This document shows, piece after piece, positions 9,126 through 18,246 of a stretch of DNA of 64,000 bases. The notes beneath the pieces are model-generated. The model had not been told where the DNA came from. It did no database searches and worked only from the letters and a program-made list of their open reading frames with translations. The translations under genes were made by a program, and so were the position numbers. The number at the start of each line of letters is the position of its first letter. Positions within the stretch are counted from its first letter, which is position 1. Source of the stretch: CBDCWQ01 sp965223435 (lineage in GTDB: Bacteria > Myxococcota > Kuafuiibacteriia > Kuafuiibacteriales > Kuafuiibacteriaceae); contig CBDCWQ010000022.1 of assembly GCA_965223435.1 (NCBI GenBank), positions 310,001 through 374,000 on the forward strand, in the 5' to 3' direction.

Positions 9126-10313
9126 TCAATCTCCCTCAAACGCATCACGAATGCGATCGAACCAACCACCGGCTCGCTTTTTTCGTTTTCTCGTTTCCCG
9201 CTGACCGGAGTCCACCGGGAGGACCTTGGGCTCAAACGAGACCACCTTGTCGAGCTCGGCCAGCGCCGCCTGCTGCTTATCGCTCAGTTTCTCCGGCACA
9301 CGAATCGTAAGATGGACCAGCAAATCTCCCGAGCCCCGTCCGCCCAGATGAGGAAGACCGGACCCGTCGACTCGAATCACATCACCGGGCTGAGTACCGG
9401 GGGGAACCGTGACAGAGATTTCATTGCCACCCAGTTCTTGGAGGCTGGCTTCACCGCCTCGACACGCAAAAGGAAAAGAAACGCAAAGCTGACAGTGCAA
9501 ATCTGTGTCGTCGCGGACAAAAAAAGTATGAGGTTCAACCCCGATGAATACGTATAGGTCTCCCGGAGGCCCCCCATACGAACCCGCGTCCCCCTCACCC
9601 TGGAGCCGAAGCCGAACACCGGTATCCACGCCCGGCGGAATCTTAACCTCTAAGTTCTTGGACTCGCCAATGTGGCCGTCGCCGCCACACTCTTGGCAAG
9701 CATCTGCGGGTGAACTCCCGGCACCACCACACGCCCGGCATGTGGTGGCAATCATGAAGCCACCACGACCCTGAACAACTTGACCACGGCCACCGCATAC
9801 CTGGCAGGCCGCGAGCTCTCCGTTTTTCGCACCCGTGCCCGCGCAAGGCACACACCCAACATGCCTAGCCACCTCAATTTTACGTGAGACTCCGGATTTG
9901 GCTTCTTCAAGGGTGATCACCAAATCGTGCCTCAGATCTGCACCTACGGCCGCGCGCGGCCCCCTCTGTCCAAAGCCGCCCCCAAAACCACCAAAGCCAC
10001 CGCCCCCGAAAAACTCCGCGAACAGATCCCCAAACTGAGAGAAGATGTCGTTGGCATCAGAAAACCCGTGGACTCCACCCCGTGACTTCAGGCCTTCGAA
10101 CCCCGCTCGATCGTAGATCGCACGCTTGTCGTCGTCTGAGAGCACCTCGTAGGCCTCGGCTGCCTCTTTGAAGCGTTCGTCGGCGGTTGGGTCGTCAGGG
10201 TTTCGATCAGGGTGATATTTCAGCGCCATTTTCCGGTATGCGCTCTTAATGGTCTTTGAATCTGCATCTCGGGGAACTCCGAGAACTTCGTAATAATCGC
10301 GTTTTGCCGCCAT
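9126..10313 (-). CDS. dnaJ: Chaperone protein DnaJ
   Basis: The protein has 395 residues. It has an N-terminal J domain (DYYEVLGV, with the HPD motif in YHPDRN), a Gly/Phe-rich linker (FGGGGFGGFGGGFG), four zinc-finger repeats (CVPCAGTG, CQVCGGRG, CRACGGAG, CQECGGDG) and the C-terminal substrate-binding domains. DnaJ stimulates the DnaK ATPase and delivers unfolded clients. The start is ATG 10313 because AGGAGG lies just upstream; the in-frame extension to 10361 is unlikely. The protein ends in an unusual basic tail (RKRKKRAGGWFDRIRDAFEGD). No grpE or dnaK is nearby; instead the gene heads an operon with exbB and exbD. Confidence 0.96.
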   Translation of the reverse strand: MAAKRDYYEVLGVPRDADSKTIKSAYRKMALKYHPDRNPDDPTADERFKEAAEAYEVLSDDDKRAIYDRAGFEGLKSRGGVHGFSDANDIFSQFGDLFAEFFGGGGFGGFGGGFGQRGPRAAVGADLRHDLVITLEEAKSGVSRKIEVARHVGCVPCAGTGAKNGELAACQVCGGRGQVVQGRGGFMIATTCRACGGAGSSPADACQECGGDGHIGESKNLEVKIPPGVDTGVRLRLQGEGDAGSYGGPPGDLYVFIGVEPHTFFVRDDTDLHCQLCVSFPFACRGGEASLQELGGNEISVTVPPGTQPGDVIRVDGSGLPHLGGRGSGDLLVHLTIRVPEKLSDKQQAALAELDKVVSFEPKVLPVDSGQRETRKRKKRAGGWFDRIRDAFEGD

Positions 10314-10547
10314 CCGTCCCTCCTTGTTAGGCACATCGGCGAGAGAGTCAAACGTCCGCACCGACGATGATTACACGCGTGATCTCAGTATGTTAGGTGT
10401 ATCCTCGACACCCACACGGCCCCATAGACGTTGCGGGTCCTCGTTCCACCGAGGGTATATACCAGTCAACAACTTTCAGCACGCTATGCTCGATTAGGGT
10501 TCCGTCGCGGCACCCACTCCCCTAATAACGGCCTGAAAACGCATCGA

Positions 10548-12341
10548 ATGACGCACTTTGGTCCCCCTCACTCCCATCGGCCCCCCCGAAAGCGGAACCA
10601 CCACTGCCATCAGGCTGCGGAGGTGGACTTTCGGGCGCGATTCGTCAAGTGGCCATGGTGGGGCCTCGGACTCCTTTTTGTGGGTGGCTGCGCGCACAGC
10701 CCATTGGGCTCGAGCAAAGACACATCCGTCGCGAACCTGGTGTTGGTTTCGGGTCGCGTCCTCGACCTCGAACGCTCCGATCCGGTTGCGACCGCCATCG
10801 CCATTCACAAAGGCAGAATCATCGACCTCGGCGACGACCAGACCATTCGCACCTATGTGGGTGAAGACTCAAAGGTGGTAGACCTCAAAGGGAAAACAGT
10901 GCTCCCCGGTCTGGTCGACAGCCACATCGACCTCGCAGAACTTGCCGTGCGTCGCTCCGGCATCGACCTCGTGGGCACCCGATCGATCCGTGAGGTCCAA
11001 AGCCGTATCAAAAAAGCCGTCGCCAAAACCCCGCGCGGGACATGGATTCGTGGAAGAGGATGGGACGAGAGAGACTGGACCCCAGAGGCCGAACCCACTG
11101 CACGAGACCTGGACGAAATCGCACCCCATCACCCCGTGGTGTTGACACGCATCCATGGTGAAACCATCTGGGTCAACACCGCCGCAATGAAACGGGCTCG
11201 GAGCTCAGAATTCGGTCGATGGCGGGGCCAGGGCGCCATTATCAAGCGACGAGGACGTCCGAGTGGACTTTTCAGAGGCGACGCCAAACTCCTTATCCTT
11301 GACCACGTCCCAAGACTGGTAGGCAGCCAACTAGAAAACGCACTCCTTCGGGCCCAAAAAGAATGCCTCGCCGCCGGACTGACGCAGGTGCACGCAATGG
11401 GCATCAGTCGCGAAACCCGCCGCGCCCTGGAAGCCCTCGATAAACAGCGCACCCTCATCATCCGAACGTACGCTTTCCTCAACGGAAACACCGAAGACCT
11501 CGGAGCCCTGATTGCGCCCGGACCCAAACTCATACCACCGGGTGATCCCAGTCGACTCACGATTCGGGGTGTTGCCTTTTTTCTCGACGGAGGCTTTGAG
11601 ACCCGCGGTGCCGCGCTTCTCGCGCCCTACAACGACCGCCCCAAGAACTACGGTGAGCTCGCCATCAGCCCGAACCTCCTCGAGGCACGCATCCGGACAG
11701 TGACCACCCGAGGTTTCCAGGTCGCCACCACAGCCGTAGGAGATCGCGCCACCCGAGTATCCTTGGATATCTACGAACGCGCTCTCGGCGACAACATCAG
11801 AACCCTACGTCCCCGCATCGAACATGTCCGTATGATTCATCCACAAGATATTGCCCGGTTCGGGAAACTGGGCACCATCGCGTCCATTCAACCGGCACAC
11901 GCCGTCACCGACCGTCGCTGGGTCAAAAGCCGGCTTGGCCAGGACCGCCTGCTGGGCGTACACCCCTGGCAATCCCTCCTCAGAAGCCACACCCTGGTGA
12001 CCGCCGGAAGCGATGCCCCAAACCGTGATGTCTCGCCCATGCTGGGCCTCTACACGGCCATCACCCGCAAAGACATGTTCGGGCTCCCCAAAAAAGGGTG
12101 GCAGCCTCGAGAACGCATGACCCGTACCCAGGCCGTCAGAGCCCTCACCTCCGCCGGCGCCTACGCCTCCTTTAGGGAATCCGTCGCCGGTAGAATCAAA
12201 AAAGGCTACGTAGCCGACCTCACCGTCGTCGACCGCGACCCCCTGACCGCGACCGAAGCCCAACTTGCATCCGCCCAAATCCACCTCACCATTGTCGACG
12301 GAAAAATTGAATTCACCCGCCCTGAACACGCAGCGCCTTGA
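10548..12341 (+). CDS. Amidohydrolase family 3 (YtcJ-like) lipoprotein
   Basis: The protein has about 597 residues. A hydrophobic stretch ends in a lipobox (LLFVGGC), so it is probably a lipoprotein. The body follows the YtcJ-type amidohydrolase pattern: TVLPGLVDSHIDL, RIHGETIWVNTAAM, IEHVRMIHPQDI and AGSDAPNRDVSPMLGL with the metal/catalytic Asp. The first motif reads HxD where the family normally has HxH, so a metal ligand is changed. The substrate is unknown. The start is uncertain: ATG 10548 leaves a long N-terminal region, GTG 10623 would give a more usual signal peptide, and the frame is open to 10431. It is divergent from dnaJ and convergent with the CBS gene (2 bases between stops). 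Confidence 0.85.
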   Translation: MTHFGPPHSHRPPRKRNHHCHQAAEVDFRARFVKWPWWGLGLLFVGGCAHSPLGSSKDTSVANLVLVSGRVLDLERSDPVATAIAIHKGRIIDLGDDQTIRTYVGEDSKVVDLKGKTVLPGLVDSHIDLAELAVRRSGIDLVGTRSIREVQSRIKKAVAKTPRGTWIRGRGWDERDWTPEAEPTARDLDEIAPHHPVVLTRIHGETIWVNTAAMKRARSSEFGRWRGQGAIIKRRGRPSGLFRGDAKLLILDHVPRLVGSQLENALLRAQKECLAAGLTQVHAMGISRETRRALEALDKQRTLIIRTYAFLNGNTEDLGALIAPGPKLIPPGDPSRLTIRGVAFFLDGGFETRGAALLAPYNDRPKNYGELAISPNLLEARIRTVTTRGFQVATTAVGDRATRVSLDIYERALGDNIRTLRPRIEHVRMIHPQDIARFGKLGTIASIQPAHAVTDRRWVKSRLGQDRLLGVHPWQSLLRSHTLVTAGSDAPNRDVSPMLGLYTAITRKDMFGLPKKGWQPRERMTRTQAVRALTSAGAYASFRESVAGRIKKGYVADLTVVDRDPLTATEAQLASAQIHLTIVDGKIEFTRPEHAAP

Positions 12342-12343
12342 CC

Positions 12344-13144
12344 CTACCTGGTTGATGCTCCAGAACCCCCTGCCGCCACCAATCTTGCGAAATCAAGACC
12401 GCTGACGATGCCCTGGATTCCGCCGTCATTGACCGCCACAACCCCACGAGCCCGGGTCGCCAACGCCACCCGCGCCGCACGATGTATCGGCATCTTGCTT
12501 GGCAAGCACACCACCCTCGGGTCCATCCATTCTTCAACGGTTCCATCCGATGGCGCCCCTTGGGCCGCCAAGGCCCGGGTCTTCGAAAACAGCCCAATAG
12601 GCCAACCCCCATCGGCAACCACAAAGCAAGACATCGGCGCCTCGGCCAACCCCTGGACCACGGGCCCAATAGGATCCTGTAGCTCCACGGTCATCACCGG
12701 CGTAGACATCAATTCCACCACCGGAATACCGATACGCGCCCGAACAACCGCCCGCATCAACTCGCGGGTACTCACCACACCCGAAAGCCGCCCCTCCACC
12801 ACAACGAACAAACGATGAAACCGGTGTTCCACCATCCGTATCGCCGCATCTTTGAGGGTGCTCTCGGGCCCCACCAGACCCACCGCAGGCCGCATGATCT
12901 CCTCTATGGGTATCTCCGGGAGCTTCAACCTCCGCTCTCCCTCTTCGACTTGAATGCGGCTCGCTTTCAGGAGATCGGTCCGACCCACCACCCCAACCAC
13001 ACGGCCTCCACGACCGAGGGCCGGCAAAACCGAAATGTCGTGGGCAACCATCCGATCCTTAGCGACCGATAATTGCTCACCGGCATCTACCGCATGAACC
13101 GGGCAAACCATTTCGTTACCGACGCTGCTCTCAAACGCTTCCAT
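12344..13144 (-). CDS. Protein with four CBS domains
   Basis: The protein has about 266 residues and consists almost only of CBS repeats: about 15-70 (ISVLPALGRGGRVVGVVGR), 85-140 (MRPAVGLVGPESTLKDAA), 145-200 (MSTPVMTVELQDPIGPVV) and 205-260 (MDPRVVCLPSKMPIHRAA). Tandem CBS pairs (Bateman modules) usually bind adenine nucleotides and regulate a partner. No output domain is present, so it probably acts in trans. ATG 13144 is chosen because GGGAGGG lies at good spacing upstream; another ATG is directly before it. Confidence 0.88.
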   Translation of the reverse strand: MEAFESSVGNEMVCPVHAVDAGEQLSVAKDRMVAHDISVLPALGRGGRVVGVVGRTDLLKASRIQVEEGERRLKLPEIPIEEIMRPAVGLVGPESTLKDAAIRMVEHRFHRLFVVVEGRLSGVVSTRELMRAVVRARIGIPVVELMSTPVMTVELQDPIGPVVQGLAEAPMSCFVVADGGWPIGLFSKTRALAAQGAPSDGTVEEWMDPRVVCLPSKMPIHRAARVALATRARGVVAVNDGGIQGIVSGLDFARLVAAGGSGASTR

Positions 13145-13441
13145 CATCCCTCCCGACCAGCCCTGGGGCCGAGTGGGCATCCTAGCGCCGCATATCTCCC
13201 AACCTCAATAAGTTACCGAAAACAGACGTTGCCCGGCGTTTCCCTTGACTCGAGTGACACCAATAAGTGCCCCACCCCGCGGCCTCAGATCCGCGCCAGG
13301 GGAGTAGCAAAAGCAGCCCAGGCGAGATCTGAAGACCTCACATGCGACTCAAAGATGAGCGACTTCACGGTGGTATAGCTCTTGCTCTTACCCAGGCGCG
13401 CCCCACGCAGGGGCGCACTCTGTTCTTGGGAGGATCAGAAA
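13145..13441. other. Intergenic region between divergent CBS and lipoprotein genes
   Basis: Nearly 300 bases hold no convincing gene. They should carry the promoters of the divergent CBS-domain gene and the lipoprotein gene. A TATAGC hexamer at about 13374-13379 could be a -10 element for the lipoprotein gene, but no good -35 element is visible at the right distance. The ribosome binding site of the lipoprotein gene (GGGAGGATC) lies at the right end. Confidence 0.4.
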
Positions 13442-14350
13442 ATGAGTACAAAACCTAACGAGCTCGTCACACCATCAAACGCACCAGATGCCTTTGAATT
13501 GAACCCACCCGCGACCAAAGCCATGGAATGGGGCCGGACATTGAGGAGGATACTCCCCGGACGAGCGCATAGAATGGGCTTTTCGGTGGCTATCTGCTCC
13601 TTGCTGCTAGGCTCAGCATGCGGAGGCATCGATGAGCACGTCGATAAGCTTGAAGTCGACTCTGTCGATGCTGTCAAAGGCAATCCGCACCCTACGTTTT
13701 TCACGCTCCGCGCTAAAATCGTGGATATCGTCACAGGATTTCCTGTTGCCCGCGTCGACGTAAGAGTCTGCGCGCACGCGAAACAGCCGGCGGCAGAATG
13801 CAAGAAACGTTTCATACATGGAAGATCAAACGCCGACGGCATCGTAGAAATACGAGGCCTTCGCCGTAGCGCACTCTGGCACAGAATCCTTGTGTCAGTG
13901 CCGAACTTCAAAGCGCGAACGGTCAACTTTGCGAGGCCATCAGCCGCCTTCGAGAAAAAGGCTCTAGACATCGTGATGACTCAAAATCAAACGGTCACCG
14001 TCGTCGGACGCGTCTTCGACAAGACCTCCCGGAAGCCCATCCAAGGCGCTCGTGTAACAATCTACGCGAGGCAGAAGCTCGGTCCAAACCCCACCACGAA
14101 ATATCTGTTCAGAAACGTAACAGCGACAACCGATGGTAACGGAAGCTACAAGCTCTCTCACATCCCAAAAACGAACCACAGGTACAAACTCCGGATCACT
14201 CATCGGTCCTACTTCCCACGGGACCTCAGTGTTGCCGCTCCTGGGGTATCGGTCAAAAGACCCCCCGGCTCCTACCTGACCCGGAACCCCAACACGTTTC
14301 GGGATCCCGACGCGCCCCGCAAAGAAGGCGAATTCAGCTACTATGATTGA
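13442..14350 (+). CDS. Lipoprotein with two carboxypeptidase-regulatory-like domains
   Basis: The 302-residue product has a long N-region, a hydrophobic segment and a lipobox (LLLGSAC). Two Ig-like carboxypeptidase-regulatory modules follow: about 95-160 (AKIVDIVTGFPVARVDVRVC...NADGIVEIRGL) and about 180-260 (VVGRVFDKTSRKPIQGARVTI...DGNGSYKL). Such domains occur on surface or periplasmic proteins and often bind carbohydrate or other proteins. ATG 13442 has GGGAGG upstream. The C-terminus is Pro/Arg/Asp-rich with no anchor. The partner and function are unknown. Confidence 0.8.
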   Translation: MSTKPNELVTPSNAPDAFELNPPATKAMEWGRTLRRILPGRAHRMGFSVAICSLLLGSACGGIDEHVDKLEVDSVDAVKGNPHPTFFTLRAKIVDIVTGFPVARVDVRVCAHAKQPAAECKKRFIHGRSNADGIVEIRGLRRSALWHRILVSVPNFKARTVNFARPSAAFEKKALDIVMTQNQTVTVVGRVFDKTSRKPIQGARVTIYARQKLGPNPTTKYLFRNVTATTDGNGSYKLSHIPKTNHRYKLRITHRSYFPRDLSVAAPGVSVKRPPGSYLTRNPNTFRDPDAPRKEGEFSYYD

Positions 14351-14383
14351 TCTCCGAATGACCAATGGTCGCAGGAGCGGGTA

Positions 14384-14442
14384 GCCCTAGCAGGCCGCTG
14401 AAACGTCGCTTCGCGACTTTTTCAGCACCCTGCTGCTAGGGC
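14384..14442. repeat. Compound inverted repeat (nested hairpin), possible terminator or REP/MITE-like element
   Basis: The outer arms are GCCCTAGCAG (14384-14393) and CTGCTAGGGC (14433-14442), a perfect 10-base match. The middle arms are GCTGAAA (14397-14403) and TTTCAGC (14420-14426), and the inner arms GTCGC (14405-14409) and GCGAC (14413-14417). It lies just after the lipoprotein stop and could end transcription. Its shape and the AGGCCGCTGAAA core resemble small mobile or extragenic palindromic repeats. Confidence 0.7.
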
Positions 14443-14531
14443 ATTTGCCCAAGTGAATTCGGACCAACCGTTTCCCTCCGCTCACCCACGCCACACGAAC
14501 GTGTTCGGATCAATGCTGGTGAAGTCGGCGC

Positions 14532-15203
14532 TTAGTGGCCGCGGGCTTCTCCCCAGAGAAACTTGTGGATCTGGAGATTGAGACGGGCTTCGAGGCCGGA
14601 ATCAAGGAGCCACTTTGCCAGGGTTTGGGGTGGAAGCTGCTGGTAGGCTGGGGAGACCAAAAGCGGAACGCGCTGAGCCAGGGCGTGCTGGTCCACCACC
14701 TGGAGCATCCAGTCAAAGTCTCGGCGATCGGTGATGACGAACTTGACCTCGTCACCCGGTCGGAGCTTGGGGACGTTGTCCCATCGGTTGCGCGCCTCCT
14801 CACCACTCCCGGGCGGCTTGAAGTCGACGACCCTTAGGACGCCGGCGGGCAGAAGATTGATGTCTCGTTCGCCACTGGTCTCACACATCACGATGTAGCC
14901 GAGGTCAAGCAGCCGAGAAGCGAGCACCGGTGCTCCACGCTGAAGGAGAGGTTCACCACCGGTCAATTCGACCCTTTTGCCGGGGAACGCTTCGATGCGG
15001 GCCAGGCATTCGTCCACCGAAAGCAACTGCCCTCCCTCAAAGCTGTATTCCGTGTCGCACCAAGTACAACGCAGATTGCAACCGGTGAGTCTCACAAAAA
15101 CACACGGCAAACCCATGTGTGAGGACTCCCCCTGGATAGAGAAGAAAATCTCCGTGACGCGCAAGCGCTCATCCGCAATGGGGAGGTGGGAAAGAGCATT
15201 CAT
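14532..15203 (-). CDS. queE: 7-carboxy-7-deazaguanine synthase QueE (radical SAM)
   Basis: The protein has 223 residues. It begins with VTEIFFSIQGESSHMGLPC and carries the radical-SAM cluster motif CNLRCTWC (CxxxCxxC), followed by ELTGGEPLLQ and CETSG. QueE converts 6-carboxy-5,6,7,8-tetrahydropterin to 7-carboxy-7-deazaguanine in queuosine and 7-deazaguanine synthesis. ATG 15203 fits the family start; GTG 15248 is also in frame. The gene follows recJ by a short gap and is probably the last gene of the yajC-secD-secF-recJ run. The other queuosine genes are not in the window. Confidence 0.9.
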   Translation of the reverse strand: MNALSHLPIADERLRVTEIFFSIQGESSHMGLPCVFVRLTGCNLRCTWCDTEYSFEGGQLLSVDECLARIEAFPGKRVELTGGEPLLQRGAPVLASRLLDLGYIVMCETSGERDINLLPAGVLRVVDFKPPGSGEEARNRWDNVPKLRPGDEVKFVITDRRDFDWMLQVVDQHALAQRVPLLVSPAYQQLPPQTLAKWLLDSGLEARLNLQIHKFLWGEARGH

Positions 15204-15265
15204 CGTATCGTTCCGCCGAGCGGCAACAACCGCCACTGTATGCTGCACTCTGTCTGGAAACGCAC

Positions 15266-16999
15266 CTACGCTTCAAGTGTTTTCACATCACGCACCCGAA
15301 GCTCCAAAGACTCGAGACCCGCGAACTCGTTTTGCTCAAGATGTACAGCAAGTTCAATGGACCGGCCCGGAACCAGGGCGGGCTCCAAGTCGGCACGCTT
15401 GAAGGCAATGGCTTTGAGTCCCCCGTGCGCGCCCTCAAAAAGCCGCAGTTTGAGGTGTTCGCGGCCTACAATGCGCGTGGCCCGAACGCGAACATTGGGA
15501 AGCCTAAACAAAGGCTCTGGGTTCCCCGCACCAAAGGGCTGAAGACGATTGAGCTCTTCCCAGCAGGCATTGTCGATTTCTTCGGGCCGAATCTCGTCGT
15601 CATAGACAAGCTCCGATATACTGGTTTCACCGGTGGCACGCTGGGCGGCCACCCGCTGTATCAGCGCCTCCCGAAAAGGCGCAATTTGGTCAGACGAAAT
15701 GCGAAGCCCCGCAGCCGCCCGGTGCCCCCCAAACTTGGTGAGGTAACCCGATACTTCATTGAGGGCATTGTAAAGGTGAATACCGCGGGCCGTTCTCGCA
15801 CTGCCCCGTCCCCCCTGACCGATCAAGACCGCGGGCCGATCGTAGCGTTCCACCAGCTTGGACGCGACGATTCCCACCACGCCCGGATGCCACGATGGAT
15901 CGGCCAACACGATGGCCTCAGGAAGGGCATCCATCTGTTCAACCTGGAGCGCCGCGGATCGAAATACGTCACCGTCTATTTGTCGCCGTGCTGAGTTGGC
16001 GGCATCCAAAGATGCCGCCAAGTTTCTTGCTTCATCCAAGTCTTCGCTCAGGAGCAAACGAACACCAACACTGGCGTCATCAAGCCGACCTGCGGCGTTG
16101 ATGCGCGGGCCCAGGCGAAACCCGAGATCGGAGCTCGACAAACGGCCGGGACGGACTCGAGACACCTCCATCAGCGCCCGAATGCCGATGCGCCTCGCTT
16201 TTTTAAGCTCTGAAACACCGTAGGTGGTGAGAACACGATTGACGCCCGTCAGCGGCACCATATCGGCCACAGTCCCGAGGGCCACCAAATCTAAGAATGC
16301 ACGGAGATTGGGTTCTTCCATGCCCCTGGCCCGATACCAACCCTCGTCCCGGAGGACCTTTCGCAAGGCGATGACCAAATTGAAGCAGACCCCAACCGCA
16401 GCCAAAACCTTATCCGGGTAGCGACAATCGTCTTGATGAGGGTTTAGCGTCGCAAACGCCGGGGGAAGCGCCGGAGGGCACCGGTGGTGATCCACAACGA
16501 TGCAATCGATTGCCCGGGTGTTCGCCCTGGCAATTTCATCGGCCGCGGTAATACCACAATCCAGCGTGACCAGGACCTCTGTACCCTCGTCGGCCAGGCT
16601 CTCGACCGCATCCCCATTGAGCCCGTAACCTTCAGTCAGTCGCTTCGGGATGTACACGCGAGGGACGACACCGTGACCGCGCAAAAAAGCGGAAAGCAGC
16701 GTACTCGAAGTGACGCCATCCACGTCATAATCGCCATAGAGCGCGATCTTTTCCCCGCGAACAATGGCCTTAAACAATCGGCGAGCCCCCGCCTCAATGC
16801 CTTTCATCAAGAAGGGATCGGGTAGATCCGCCAGCTTGGGATTCAAGAATCGATCGGCTTGGGCTTCGTCCGTGATGCCCCGCGCCACCAACAAACGGGC
16901 GGCACGGGGGCTAACCCCCAGCACTCCGCTCAGACGAGAAACATCTTGTTCTTCAACCTGGCCCCGAACCCATGTCCGGCTGGCTTCGTGCCCGGCCAT
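15266..16999 (-). CDS. recJ: Single-stranded-DNA-specific exonuclease RecJ
   Basis: The 577-residue length is typical. Visible DHH-family motifs include ALYGDYDVDGVTSS (motif I), VTLDCGIT, VDHHRCP (the DHH signature) and the DHHA1 segment GGHRAAAGL. A C-terminal OB-like region follows (about 460-575). RecJ degrades single-stranded DNA 5' to 3' in recombination and mismatch repair. The ATG lies 3 bases after the secF stop, so recJ is translated as part of the sec operon. Confidence 0.97.
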   Translation of the reverse strand: MAGHEASRTWVRGQVEEQDVSRLSGVLGVSPRAARLLVARGITDEAQADRFLNPKLADLPDPFLMKGIEAGARRLFKAIVRGEKIALYGDYDVDGVTSSTLLSAFLRGHGVVPRVYIPKRLTEGYGLNGDAVESLADEGTEVLVTLDCGITAADEIARANTRAIDCIVVDHHRCPPALPPAFATLNPHQDDCRYPDKVLAAVGVCFNLVIALRKVLRDEGWYRARGMEEPNLRAFLDLVALGTVADMVPLTGVNRVLTTYGVSELKKARRIGIRALMEVSRVRPGRLSSSDLGFRLGPRINAAGRLDDASVGVRLLLSEDLDEARNLAASLDAANSARRQIDGDVFRSAALQVEQMDALPEAIVLADPSWHPGVVGIVASKLVERYDRPAVLIGQGGRGSARTARGIHLYNALNEVSGYLTKFGGHRAAAGLRISSDQIAPFREALIQRVAAQRATGETSISELVYDDEIRPEEIDNACWEELNRLQPFGAGNPEPLFRLPNVRVRATRIVGREHLKLRLFEGAHGGLKAIAFKRADLEPALVPGRSIELAVHLEQNEFAGLESLELRVRDVKTLEA

Positions 17000-17002
17000 G
17001 CG

Positions 17003-18214
17003 CTAAGCACCCGCGCGCGCACGCTCACCGGCCTCGGAAATCTTTGAACTCACAATTTGCCGAGGCCCAAAACGGGTTCTGAGAAAAAGAAAGATGGGCG
17101 ACGCAACGTAGATGGAGGAGTACGTCCCGATAAAAATACCCACCGTCATGATCAAACCGAAGGAAGCAAGCACCGTTCCCTTCCCGAAGACCATCAAGCA
17201 CACACACGCCACAAAGGTTGAAAGGCTGGTCATCAGGGTTCGACCAAGGGTCTCGTTGATGGCTCGGTTGAGCACGTCTTTGACCGGAGCCCCTTGAGTC
17301 TTTCCAATCGTTTCTCGAATTCGGTCAAAAACGACGATCGTGTCATTGATCGAGTAACCGACAAGAGTCAAAAGCCCAGCGATGGTTGCCAGCGAAAATT
17401 CCTCACCGATGAGCGCCAGAACCGCTACCGTAATGATCGCATCGTGAAACAAGCAAATAATGGCGCCCGGCGAGTAAAAAAGGTCAAAACGAAAGGCGAC
17501 GTAAATCAGAATGCACAAGAGGGCATAAAGGACGGCCAACACGCCGTCATCTCGAAGCTGCTTTCCGACGGTCGGGCCCACAAATTCGATTCGTGCGGCC
17601 TCGACTGCTGGATCTAGGGCCTGCATGTCGGCCACAACCGTGACATCGATGCCTCTCAGAACAATGGCATAGCGAGGACGATCTGGTCGTCCAACGGGTC
17701 TGACCAAGCGGACCTCGTGCTTCGTGGAAGCAACCGCTTTTGAAAGCGCGGCGTCCGACAAATCTGCCGCTTTGGTTGCCCCCTCGGTGAACTCAACCTC
17801 GACGACATCGCCTGCATCGGCATTGTAACGTAGGTCTTTGAACTTGTCGCCATACTGATCTTTGAAGGCCTTGTTGAGCGCCGCAATCTCCTGCTCCCCA
17901 AAGGTCTCCGGTCGCTCGATACGAACCAGATGGAAAGTCTTGGTGCTCGTGGGGACCTCAAACGACTGAACCGAGGTATCTACCGTCGGAAACCGATCCG
18001 AAAGCCGAGACCGGACTTCTTTCACCCCAACCGGCTTTTCAAAGGCCAGCAAGATCTCGTGACCACCAGAAAAGTCGAGGCCGGGATTGACTCCAACGGC
18101 AAAAATGACCCCAACCGCGAGCAAAAACGCAACGATCGAAACTTTGCTGAAAATGGGGGCCTTGCTCAGAAAATCGAATTTCGTCCCCGGCGGAATAATA
18201 TGAATGATGCCCAT
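17003..18214 (-). CDS. secF: Protein translocase subunit SecF
   Basis: The 403-residue SecF has six predicted membrane spans. The first is near the N-terminus (VSIVAFLLAVGVIFAVGV), followed by the GLDFSGGHEILLAF segment, a periplasmic P1 domain and the block with VGYSINDTIVVFDRIRE typical of RND-like SecDF. The protein is longer than the usual roughly 320 residues because the region between TM1 and TM2 is enlarged. With SecD and YajC it assists SecYEG export using proton-motive force. The ATG follows AAGGAG and lies 32 bases after the secD stop. Confidence 0.97.
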   Translation of the reverse strand: MGIIHIIPPGTKFDFLSKAPIFSKVSIVAFLLAVGVIFAVGVNPGLDFSGGHEILLAFEKPVGVKEVRSRLSDRFPTVDTSVQSFEVPTSTKTFHLVRIERPETFGEQEIAALNKAFKDQYGDKFKDLRYNADAGDVVEVEFTEGATKAADLSDAALSKAVASTKHEVRLVRPVGRPDRPRYAIVLRGIDVTVVADMQALDPAVEAARIEFVGPTVGKQLRDDGVLAVLYALLCILIYVAFRFDLFYSPGAIICLFHDAIITVAVLALIGEEFSLATIAGLLTLVGYSINDTIVVFDRIRETIGKTQGAPVKDVLNRAINETLGRTLMTSLSTFVACVCLMVFGKGTVLASFGLIMTVGIFIGTYSSIYVASPIFLFLRTRFGPRQIVSSKISEAGERARAGA

Positions 18215-18246
18215 GACGCGCCCGCTCCTTTTTGTCTCGCCAAGCC

